A stretch of DNA of 9,248 bases from Oligoflexia bacterium (GCA_903858975.1 CAIOKW010000123.1:1-9248), one strand, 5' to 3'; counted from the first letter of the stretch, positions 1-5,964 are shown. The notes: generated by a model from the letters alone, not told the origin. Translations and numbers: made by a program.

Positions 1-947
1 ATCAGTTCCATCCAATCAAATGGATTGGTGCTACCGTAATGCTTCGGCAAACCGAGGCTGCGAAGAAGGCGATCCGCTACAAACTCAATGTATTGGGTCA
101 TCATCTTCGAATTCATCCCAATCAAAGAGACCGGGAGGGACTCGCTGACAAATTCTTTCTCGATTTCAACTGCGTCGGTGACAATTTCAAGAATTCGAGC
201 AGCTGAAAGCGCATCGAGCATTCCATACAATTGACATGCGAAATCGGTGTGAAGAGCCTCATCACGGCTAATGAGCTCGTTTGAAAAAGTAAGACCTGGC
301 ATCAAGCCACGTTTCTTTAACCAAAAGATTGAACAAAAACTTCCAGAGAAGAAAATGCCTTCCACGCAAGCAAACGCAATCAATCTCTCGGCAAAGCTTT
401 GAGAAGAATCAATCCACTTCAGCGCCCAATCCGCCTTCTTTTTAACAGAAGGAATGTGTTTAATTGCCTTGAAAAGGTAATCCTTTTCTTTTGGATTTTG
501 AATATAGGTATCGATCAATAGTCCGTAGGTTTCAGAATGGATGTTTTCCATTGCGATCTGGAACCCATAGAAACAACGAGCTTCAGGGATCGGTACATCT
601 TGATAGAATCGAAGCGCTAGGTTCTCATTGACGATCCCGTCGCTTGCCGAAAAGAAAGCAAGGACATGAGAAATGTAGTGTTTTTCGTCTTCTGAAAGTT
701 TTTTCCAGTCGTTCAAATCTTGATAAAGGTCGATCTCTTCTGCGGTCCAGAAAGAGGCCATGGCTTTTTTATAGAAGTTCCAGATTTCAGAGTGCTGAAT
801 CGGCATCAGAATAAAACGTTCTTCATCATGGAATGATGAAAAGTCCTTCATCCCTGAATTTGAAGTTTGCAGATTTGGCATCGTGTTCATTCCTAACATT
901 TGATTCTCATTCACTGGTGTCGCGGTTTGCATCGTATTTCCTTCCAT
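1..947 (-). CDS. nrdB: Class Ia ribonucleoside-diphosphate reductase small subunit (R2), C-terminus cut by window edge
   Basis: This is the radical-carrying subunit of aerobic ribonucleotide reductase, which makes deoxyribonucleotides together with the large subunit NrdA (not in the window). 315 residues are visible; the last 20-40 lie beyond base 1. All di-iron ligands can be placed: D103 (ASDG), E134 and H137 (AMENIHSE), E196 (VEG), E230 and H233 (RDEALH). The tyrosyl-radical residue is Y141, seven residues after E134 as in mouse R2, so this is a tyrosyl-radical enzyme and not the Tyr-less class Ic. The core (FWTAEE, ARCFYGFQIAMENIHSE, FFSGSF, LKKRGLMPGLTFSNELISRDE) is strikingly like eukaryotic R2. 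The first ~35 residues are a Met/Asn/Thr-rich extension. The start at 947 is chosen because AAGGGGG lies 5 nt upstream; an in-frame ATG at 932, preceded by AAGGA, is a rival. A long leader and NrdR-like boxes lie upstream. Confidence 0.96.
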   Translation of the reverse strand, partial: MEGNTMQTATPVNENQMLGMNTMPNLQTSNSGMKDFSSFHDEERFILMPIQHSEIWNFYKKAMASFWTAEEIDLYQDLNDWKKLSEDEKHYISHVLAFFSASDGIVNENLALRFYQDVPIPEARCFYGFQIAMENIHSETYGLLIDTYIQNPKEKDYLFKAIKHIPSVKKKADWALKWIDSSQSFAERLIAFACVEGIFFSGSFCSIFWLKKRGLMPGLTFSNELISRDEALHTDFACQLYGMLDALSAARILEIVTDAVEIEKEFVSESLPVSLIGMNSKMMTQYIEFVADRLLRSLGLPKHYGSTNPFDWMEL

Positions 948-959
948 GACTTCCCCCTT
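948..959 (-). promoter_or_regulatory. nrdB ribosome-binding site
   Basis: On the minus strand AAGGGGG (959 to 953) stands 5 nt before the ATG at 947, one mismatch from AAGGAGG. It is the clearest Shine-Dalgarno sequence in the window and favours the 947 start. A second SD-like AAGGA inside the first codons could serve the ATG at 932 instead, so the N-terminus remains uncertain by five residues. Confidence 0.6.
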
Positions 960-975
960 ATTTCAATCCCCTAAA

Positions 976-1128
976 CTCTGTTCCGATTTTTGGCACAGAG
1001 AGACCCCCGAGATGAGACTGCGTTGCAGCAATCTCTCCCCTTTTCTCAAAGGTCTGTTTATTAATTTTCCCCCGCAGACTCAAAAATCCAATTTACCCTC
1101 TGATCGCTTCCCGAATGGGCCGGATCAG
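976..1128 (-). other. Series of hairpins in the putative nrdB 5' leader
   Basis: Three compact stem-loops were found by eye: 1100-1128 (6-bp outer stem CTGATC/GATCAG, inner 3-bp CCC/GGG with a 4-nt loop), 1014-1035 (two 4-bp stems joined by a 3-nt bulge) and 976-1000 (6-bp stem, inner 2 bp), the last ending about 17 nt before the Shine-Dalgarno sequence. None is followed by a T-run, so none looks like an intrinsic terminator. They match no riboswitch class I recognise; the cobalamin B12-box was looked for and is absent. They could be ordinary leader structure or a control element for nrdB translation. Confidence 0.3.
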
Positions 1129-1213
1129 GTCTCAAAGATAGATTTTTGTACTACTTGTTCAGGTTGACCGAGGAAATTCTGGCTGTCAATTAGTAGTGGG
1201 GTAAAAAAACGAG

Positions 1214-1260
1214 ACACTACGTATTGCGTACTTAGGGTAAAAAAAAGCTAGATGCGATGT
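1214..1260 (-). promoter_or_regulatory. Tandem NrdR-box-like sites upstream of nrdB
   Basis: ACACTACGTATTGCGT at 1214-1229 agrees at 13 of 16 positions with the published NrdR-box consensus acaCwAtATaTwGtgt, as I recall it. NrdR boxes usually come in pairs about 31 bp apart; the 16-mer starting exactly 31 bp further on (1245-1260) matches 9 of 16, while frames one base either side match only 3. NrdR is the ATP/dATP-sensing repressor of ribonucleotide reductase operons, so the location fits. Reservations: the second box is weak, the pair is ~267 bp from the nrdB start, and the promoter it would repress is not visible. Confidence 0.4.
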
Positions 1261-1435
1261 ATTATTTTTGCGGGTGGCAGGCCGCAACAGACTTTGTCCA
1301 AGCGCTCCAAATGGGTTCCAAAATGAGCGAACAATTTGAAACTCCGAAGGTTTTTGCTCTCGTGCCTCGGAGGCTAAAAATGATGCCATTTTGAAAATCG
1401 GTAAAGCCCCACCCTTTCCGGCCCCCAAAGGCTAC

Positions 1436-1464
1436 TTGACGGCTTAGAAGCAGAGAGTTATCAG
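1436..1464 (+). promoter_or_regulatory. Putative promoter of the lipoprotein gene, placed for a leaderless transcript
   Basis: TTGACG (1436-1441, 5/6 to TTGACA), a 17-bp spacer and TATCAG (1459-1464, 4/6 to TATAAT) end 6 nt before the ATG at 1471. A normal start point would fall at or next to the A of ATG. There is no proper Shine-Dalgarno sequence between them. The same geometry recurs at 5911 (minus) and 6057. Confidence 0.45.
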
Positions 1465-1470
1465 TTCCGC

Positions 1471-2061
1471 ATGACAAAAAACCTTCTTGTGAAGACCCTC
1501 AGCGTTCTCTCTTTAACCCTAGCCCTGAGCGCTTGTCGCTACTCAAATGAGTTCAGCGGGACTTTTAACGGAGAAGCCGCGAAACTAACCGCACTTTCAA
1601 ACAACACCGATAAGTACTGTATTGCTTTAAGCCTCGTGACCCCAGAAACCACGCGAAAGAACTTCATCAGCGCTCAGTCTGTATTTGACGAGAACAGCCT
1701 CACAGAGCCCAAGAGCTTCAATACCAAAGGGACGCCTTGCAACGCCAATATGAGCGAGTATTTAGCCGGCACCCGCACCTCTCAGATCTTGGGCAAGAAT
1801 GTCGTGATGGACACTCAGATCGTGAGCTTTAACCTTTGCCGTACGGTCTATTATACTCAATACCTCTATCAAGACGCTCTTCAGTTCGAAATCCGATCTA
1901 ACGCTGACGACCAACTGGTCGGTACCTTTACTGGCAAAGGTCTTCAGGACTCCTATACGGACTACGCTCACCCGAGCAATTATAGCGCACCTTATATCTG
2001 CGGAAACACCCATCCGGGCTTTCCTCATCCTCCGCACCACTTTGGTGCATTTGGGAACTAG
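1471..2061 (+). CDS. Small predicted lipoprotein of unknown function
   Basis: This 196-residue protein belongs to no family I recognise. It begins with a lipoprotein signal peptide: K3 and K8 in the n-region, a Leu-rich core, then the lipobox L19-S20-A21-C22, so the mature protein would start at lipidated C22. The residue after the Cys is Arg, not Asp, so outer-membrane sorting is the simple expectation. Four further cysteines (C50, C90, C123, C177) could form two disulfides in the periplasm. The middle is rich in Thr, Asn and Tyr and looks beta-rich. The tail (about residues 181-196) is rich in His, Pro, Gly and Phe, which could bind metal, but that is speculation. The start is fixed by the signal peptide. 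It lies 33 bp upstream of the acyl-CoA dehydrogenase gene on the same strand and may be read with it, though no functional link is evident. Confidence 0.85.
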   Translation: MTKNLLVKTLSVLSLTLALSACRYSNEFSGTFNGEAAKLTALSNNTDKYCIALSLVTPETTRKNFISAQSVFDENSLTEPKSFNTKGTPCNANMSEYLAGTRTSQILGKNVVMDTQIVSFNLCRTVYYTQYLYQDALQFEIRSNADDQLVGTFTGKGLQDSYTDYAHPSNYSAPYICGNTHPGFPHPPHHFGAFGN

Positions 2062-2094
2062 CAATTCTCGTCCCCTCGGCTTAAAATTGTAGTT

Positions 2095-3876
2095 ATGAAC
2101 TACTACAGCGATTCATCCGAGTGGAAATACCTTTTTCGTAACGCGATTAATTGGGATGAAATCATCCCCCTCTATTATCCGACGTTTCCAACTCCACAGG
2201 GTTTCAACAACAAGGAAGAAATCATTGAGTTTTTCGAACAGATTCTGGAAACCACTGGAAAATGGACCGGGGAGACGCTCCGTGCCCGCGCCAAAGAACT
2301 GGATGAAGTTGGCTGCGCAAAATTGAACCCAGACGGATCCGTTGAACTCTTAGAACCGATTTCTAAAACCTACCAAGAAGCCATCAAACTGGATTTGATC
2401 GGAACCAGCCTCGACGAACGTTATGGAGGCTTAGGCCTTCCCTTGGCGGTCATGATGACCTCATTTGAGCAAATTGCTCGTGCTTGCATTTCCACCAGCA
2501 CTCAACTGGGATTTTTTACCAGTATGGCAGATATGATTGAGCGATTCTGCGATGAGGAAACCCGAATGCGCCTCATCCCAAAAATCATCAAGGGTGAGAT
2601 CAGCGGGAGCATGTGCTTGACCGAACCCGACGCCGGATCGGATGTCGGCTCTCTTCGCACCTCCGCTGAAAAGCAAGCGGACGGCTCTTACCTCCTCAAT
2701 GGAACCAAGTGTTTCATTACCAATGCAGGCGGCGGCTTTGGCTTTATTCTCGCACGGATTAAAGGTGCTCCGGATGGACTTTCAGGAATCTCTCTCTTCC
2801 TGGCTGAAGAGAAATTAAACGGTAAACAGAACTACCGAGTCAGTAAAATTGAAGAAAAAATGGGAATGCACGGCTCTATGACCTGTGAGGTGGTTTATGA
2901 CAACACCATCGCCCACCTGGTCGGTGAGGAACATGAAGGATTTAAAATCATGCTTCACTTGATGAATGAGGCCCGCATTTCGGTGGGACTTCAGAGTATC
3001 GGCGGAATTGAAGCCTCACTGGAACGTGCACGCGAGTATGCGGAAGTCAGAAAACAATTTGGAAAACCCATCGCTGAACTTCCTCTCTTCAAACGAAACA
3101 TTGAAGATTGGGAAGCAGAACAAGACGCTTTTCGCGCATTCATGGTCGATACCATTTCATCTTTTGATATTTTTCAAAAGCTTGACCTGAAGCAACGCCA
3201 TCACGGTGAGCTAAGCGAGACAGAATCCAAACAATTAAAGCGCCACCACGACATCACTCGAGCTCGTACTCCACTAGTGAAATATACGGGTGCTGAGCTG
3301 TACTGCACTCTTTCCGTAAAAGCGATTCAAGCCTTTGGTGGATATGGGTACATGAAAGAGTATGACGTAGAACGCATTCACCGAGATTGCTTTGGTGCTC
3401 TCCTATATGAGGGGACTTCGCAAATTCAAGCATTGATGGCGATGAAGGATTACATCAAAAAAATCATGAAGAACCCAGCACGCTATGTTCAATCGATGAT
3501 GGCGGCCCATCCGATTGGTACCCTCGGGGAGAAGAATGAATTCAAGAAAACATATCTAAACCTTCAGTATGATTTCCAAAAAAATATCGCGGGTCTGATT
3601 CTGAACTGTTTTAATCCAGGAACAGGACTTCTGGAGAAACTCACCCATCTGAATGATTACTTCAATAAAGAGTACTGGCAGGACCAAGAGAAGCTTGAAC
3701 GCGTCATGACTCACGCAGAAACTCTCTGTCAGGCGCTCAGCATGATCGAAATTCTAAAGGTACTAGGGAAACAAGCGGCCCGCGATTCTTCTCGTAAGCC
3801 ACTCTTTGACCACTACCTAAAAATTGTGAAGCCTCGCTTAACAGCCATTTATCAGGACTGGGAAATTCGCTCTTAA
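2095..3876 (+). CDS. Acyl-CoA dehydrogenase, long (~600 aa) FadE5/DmdC-like type
   Basis: This FAD enzyme oxidises an acyl-CoA to the trans-2-enoyl-CoA, the first step of a beta-oxidation-like cycle, passing electrons to electron-transfer flavoprotein. At 593 residues it is longer than the usual ~380. Visible in order: an N-terminal extension (1-85), the alpha-helical domain, the substrate/flavin signature CLTEPDAGSD (174-183), the beta domain, REYAEVRKQFGKPI (313-326), QAFGGYGYM (412-420), and catalytic-base candidate E439 in LLYEGTSQIQ. About 150 helical residues follow, like the extra C-terminal domain of FadE5- and DmdC-type enzymes. E439 sits at the MCAD-type position, which argues against isovaleryl-CoA dehydrogenase, whose Glu is elsewhere. 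A polar insert rich in His and Lys (about 363-388) precedes the FAD-binding helices. Substrate cannot be told. No SD is visible; TAAAAT at 2082-2087 ends 7 nt before the ATG. Its stop overlaps the convergent ApbE-like gene by 4 bp. Confidence 0.93.
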   Translation: MNYYSDSSEWKYLFRNAINWDEIIPLYYPTFPTPQGFNNKEEIIEFFEQILETTGKWTGETLRARAKELDEVGCAKLNPDGSVELLEPISKTYQEAIKLDLIGTSLDERYGGLGLPLAVMMTSFEQIARACISTSTQLGFFTSMADMIERFCDEETRMRLIPKIIKGEISGSMCLTEPDAGSDVGSLRTSAEKQADGSYLLNGTKCFITNAGGGFGFILARIKGAPDGLSGISLFLAEEKLNGKQNYRVSKIEEKMGMHGSMTCEVVYDNTIAHLVGEEHEGFKIMLHLMNEARISVGLQSIGGIEASLERAREYAEVRKQFGKPIAELPLFKRNIEDWEAEQDAFRAFMVDTISSFDIFQKLDLKQRHHGELSETESKQLKRHHDITRARTPLVKYTGAELYCTLSVKAIQAFGGYGYMKEYDVERIHRDCFGALLYEGTSQIQALMAMKDYIKKIMKNPARYVQSMMAAHPIGTLGEKNEFKKTYLNLQYDFQKNIAGLILNCFNPGTGLLEKLTHLNDYFNKEYWQDQEKLERVMTHAETLCQALSMIEILKVLGKQAARDSSRKPLFDHYLKIVKPRLTAIYQDWEIRS

Positions 3877-4925
3877 TTCCCAAGCTTCGCAAAGGGTGAA
3901 AGACTTCCGGCAAGGTCATTGATTTTACCTGGGGTGAAATACACTCCAGAAATCCTTGGGTTTTGGGCTTTTTGGAAAAAAGTGATGAGGTTCATGTTAT
4001 CCATGACTGCGGTAATTGTACTTGCATACTGAACCCATGCGCCCACTTGCCCTGCCACGAGTACGCCGCCGCTTCTCGCGCTCCAGGTCTCGGTCGGATC
4101 AAAGTTTACCCCTCTACGCTCTAAGGATGCTGAGAGGCCAAAGAAGAGAACTTGGTTTAAATCCTGAACAGAAATCGGTTTCAAACAAGTCCCGAATTTT
4201 TGTGGATTCTCAACACACATGAGCCCTGGATCCCGAAGCCCTATTCCCGAAGCGACGAAAAACCCATCTGCTATAATGGCAAACCCTGCATTTCCCTGTG
4301 CCGATAGAATCCTTGCGGCACGATCAATTGCATAGCCTCGGATCATGCCATTCAGGTTCAGTTTCGTTCTTCGGTTATAAATTCTAAGCCGTAAAGGATT
4401 CTGATCCACGATCAAATTCTTTTTACCTAAAAGATGAATCGGGTTTGGACTCAGAGCAGGCTTCGAATCCCAATCCGTTACTTTATTTAAATCAAGATCC
4501 GTTTCCTCATCCCCAAACTTATAAGGAACAAAGGTGACATCAAACTTTCCTTCGGTTTGCTGAAACATACGGTCACATTCAGTCAATATATCGAGGAATT
4601 CCTGCGTAATCGGCACAGGTGATTCAAATGCTTTTTCATTCACTTGATAAAGGAGACTCGTCTTTAAAGTGCTGTCGGCTAAAGATGCAATCCGCTGAAT
4701 TTCATTCTTAGCAAGGGCGAGCGATTGTGAGGCCGGAACCTTTGATTTTGCTTGGGGCCAAATCCGAATCTCAATCCGCTTACCAAAATCATTGAAAGAA
4801 GTTTGGACATAGCCTTTGCTCACCAACTTCTGCCAGGGACGCTCCTGAGTCACCACCTTAGGCGAACTGGAGCAACTGGAAATCACCGTGACGAACACAC
4901 ATACAAAAAGATTACGCAAAATCAT
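3873..4925 (-). CDS. ApbE-like lipoprotein (FAD:protein FMN transferase family), divergent
   Basis: This 350-residue protein has a signal peptide and lipobox I15-S16-S17-C18, as in many ApbE proteins, which attach FMN to Thr of exported flavoproteins such as NqrC and RnfG using FAD and Mg2+. Family marks: TEGKFDVTFVPY (124-135, cf. TEGAFDPTVGPL), NLNGMIRGYAID (190-201, cf. DLGGIAKGYAVD), AGFAIIADGFF (213-223, where the usual GG is AD), NFDP (274-277, cf. HIIDP) and QYASTIT (299-305, cf. DALSTAL). The Asp of that last motif, a Mg2+ ligand in ApbE, aligns with Q299, so catalysis may be lost or altered; this alignment was done by eye. No target flavoprotein is in the window. The start codon overlaps the upstream hydrolase stop (ATGA), implying translational coupling. 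The 3' end overlaps the convergent acyl-CoA dehydrogenase by 4 bp. Confidence 0.82.
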   Translation of the reverse strand: MILRNLFVCVFVTVISSCSSSPKVVTQERPWQKLVSKGYVQTSFNDFGKRIEIRIWPQAKSKVPASQSLALAKNEIQRIASLADSTLKTSLLYQVNEKAFESPVPITQEFLDILTECDRMFQQTEGKFDVTFVPYKFGDEETDLDLNKVTDWDSKPALSPNPIHLLGKKNLIVDQNPLRLRIYNRRTKLNLNGMIRGYAIDRAARILSAQGNAGFAIIADGFFVASGIGLRDPGLMCVENPQKFGTCLKPISVQDLNQVLFFGLSASLERRGVNFDPTETWSARSGGVLVAGQVGAWVQYASTITAVMDNMNLITFFQKAQNPRISGVYFTPGKINDLAGSLSPFAKLGN

Positions 4926-5911
4926 AAGACAAATTCCATTCCTTCAAACCCATAACTCCATTCCACTTCTCCGAGCACTTGCCCTGCATTTTGATACTGC
5001 TTTTTTTGCAAGGAATAGTAACGCTCAGTTTGATGGTAACCGTCCGTAATTTTTTGATCCGAGGCAGCTGGATCATGGTGAACAAACACGATTTTCTTGA
5101 TGCCTTCTCGGATTGCAAGATCAAGCCCAATCGGAGCCGCAGCATGCCCCCAATCGACTTTTTCAACCGCTTCTGAGAGCGTGTATTGAGAATCAAAAAT
5201 CATCAGATCGACATTCTGATACAAGGGTAAATCTGCTCCCAACTCATCTGCAGAAACCCGTTTCGCCTCGGTATCTACACAATAAGAGAAGGTCTTCCCC
5301 TGGTGTGTGATCTTATATCCCCAGCATGGATCTGGATGATCGAGCTGATAGGGAGTGACCTCGAGGTCGCCAAACATTTTTGGAACTCGAGGGCTGATGA
5401 TCTGAGTCTCAATCTTTGCGCCCAAGCTCTGAACCGGTACCGGAAAAAATGGCTTCTTAAAGATCGTAGGATAAATGTCTTTTAATTCGGGCTGAACCGC
5501 ATAATTTCGAATCGTGTTCCCTGGAATAAAAAGAGGGACAAAAAATGGAAGACCAATCAGATGATCCCAATGAAAATGAGTAAAGAGTAAATCGACGGCG
5601 CCCTGCCCTTTACCTAGGGGTCCAGCCAAGAGCTCATAGCCTAATTTACGAATCCCACTTCCAGCATCAATGATTAGTCGTTGCTGTTCCGTTGAAACCT
5701 CAATGCAGGAGGTATTGCCACCGTATCCACCGAATTGCTCGCGTGGGAGCTTTTCTAAAAATCTTTCAACTGTGGTTCGATCGGTGGTTCGATCACCGCT
5801 CTCAGAAGCGAAACGTTCGAGCACATCGCGAATTCGCCCTTCGATTTCCTGTGGTGTGTGAGGTGAAGGAAGGGAACCCCTTCCGCCCCAGATCTTGATC
5901 TTCATCGCCAT
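4922..5911 (-). CDS. MBL-fold metallo-hydrolase
   Basis: This 329-residue soluble protein has no signal peptide and a metallo-beta-lactamase fold. The N-terminal KIKIWGGRGSLPSP and, after an insert, YGGNTSCIEV followed by LIIDAGSGIRKLG (79-91) are typical of the PhnP/cyclic-phosphodiesterase-like branch. The metal motif is H112-x-H114-x-D116-H117 (THFHWDHLIG), with further likely ligands H192 (LDHPDP), D213 (CVDTE) and an H256 or H278/H279 near the end. Residues 21-60 are an extra charged, probably helical insert; it contains a 12-bp tandem duplication giving DRTTDRTT (40-47). The substrate is unknown; phosphodiester cleavage is a family-based guess. It is the first gene of a two-gene operon with the ApbE-like gene (ATGA overlap). 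The start at 5911 fits the promoter geometry upstream; the ATG two codons later (5905) is an alternative. Confidence 0.9.
   Translation of the reverse strand: MAMKIKIWGGRGSLPSPHTPQEIEGRIRDVLERFASESGDRTTDRTTVERFLEKLPREQFGGYGGNTSCIEVSTEQQRLIIDAGSGIRKLGYELLAGPLGKGQGAVDLLFTHFHWDHLIGLPFFVPLFIPGNTIRNYAVQPELKDIYPTIFKKPFFPVPVQSLGAKIETQIISPRVPKMFGDLEVTPYQLDHPDPCWGYKITHQGKTFSYCVDTEAKRVSADELGADLPLYQNVDLMIFDSQYTLSEAVEKVDWGHAAAPIGLDLAIREGIKKIVFVHHDPAASDQKITDGYHQTERYYSLQKKQYQNAGQVLGEVEWSYGFEGMEFVL
5771..5794 (-). repeat. 12-bp tandem duplication inside the MBL hydrolase gene
   Basis: Two adjacent 12-bp units, GATCGAACCACC and GATCGAACCACA on the minus strand, differ only in the last base and encode Asp-Arg-Thr-Thr twice (residues 40-47). 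The unit is a multiple of three, so the frame is kept. It lies in the variable insert between the N-terminal strand and the YGGNTSC motif, where extra length should be tolerated. Confidence 0.85.
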
Positions 5912-5917
5912 CCACTC

Positions 5918-5946
5918 AGTTTATGGGTTTCAGGATTGAATACCAA
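5918..5946 (-). promoter_or_regulatory. Putative promoter of the MBL hydrolase-ApbE operon, leaderless geometry
   Basis: On the minus strand TTGGTA (5946-5941, 4/6), a 17-bp spacer and TAAACT (5923-5918, 4/6) end 6 nt before the ATG at 5911. The hexamers are individually weak; the support comes from the spacing, which is the same as at 1471 and 6057. The intervening GAGTGG is too close to the first ATG to act as a normal SD, though it could serve the ATG at 5905. Confidence 0.4.
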
Positions 5947-5964
5947 GTGAAAATCATGATTCAC
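5947..5964. promoter_or_regulatory. Operator-like inverted repeat in the MBL/mccB divergent region
   Basis: GTGAA (5947-5951) and TTCAC (5960-5964) form an inverted repeat with an 8-bp centre, and a perfect 10-bp palindrome AATCATGATT (5952-5961) lies inside it. It abuts the putative -35 of the hydrolase operon and lies ~58 bp upstream of the mccB -35, so it could bind a dimeric regulator of either gene. The spacing does not fit CRP (GTGA-N6-TCAC) or FNR. Confidence 0.25.

Larger units (their letters stand above)
948..1470. other. Long intergenic region: nrdB leader and divergent regulatory region
   Basis: No credible gene was found in these 523 bp; the short open frames on either strand have no SD and no recognisable protein. 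Read on the minus strand toward nrdB, it holds hairpins at 1100-1128 (CTGATC/GATCAG enclosing CCC-GAAT-GGG), 1014-1035 (GAGA/TCTC and CTGC/GCAG around a 3-nt loop) and 976-1000 (CTCTGT/ACAGAG with an inner CC/GG). A looser GTCTG/CAGAC pairing lies at 1052-1079. At 1198-1260 there are two T-tract repeats and a pair of NrdR-box-like palindromes. A further 8-bp stem with one bulged A (CTCCG-A-AGG with CCTCGGAG) lies at 1342-1372 in the part nearest the lipoprotein gene; its role is unknown. No good sigma-70 promoter for nrdB could be placed by eye. The long distance from the NrdR-like sites to the start suggests a leader of about 250 nt, which is an inference. Confidence 0.6.

Noticed and set aside
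1045..1136. Three CTCAAA repeats in the nrdB leader (1045, 1079, 1131)
   Set aside because: Six-base matches with irregular spacing (34 and 52 bp) are expected by chance in such a region.
1184..1189. Perfect minus-strand TTGACA as a -35 for nrdB
   Set aside because: No acceptable -10 hexamer lies 16-18 bp downstream (TCAACC, CAACCT, AACCTG), so it cannot be called a promoter.
1081..1200. Cobalamin riboswitch upstream of nrdB
   Set aside because: No B12-box-like sequence in the leader, and the enzyme is a di-iron class Ia type that does not use B12.
946..1477. Short open frames on both strands in the nrdB leader and intergenic region
   Set aside because: No SD, no recognisable protein motifs, low-complexity products, and they conflict with regulatory sequence in the same place.
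2095..3876. Acyl-CoA dehydrogenase as isovaleryl-CoA dehydrogenase (LiuA) paired with mccB
   Set aside because: The catalytic Glu is in the MCAD-type YEGT position, the protein is ~200 residues too long, and the genes are not in one operon.
3860..3881. Hairpin GGGAA/TTCCC at the convergent gene ends as a terminator
   Set aside because: Only 5 bp before a mismatch and no T-run on either side.
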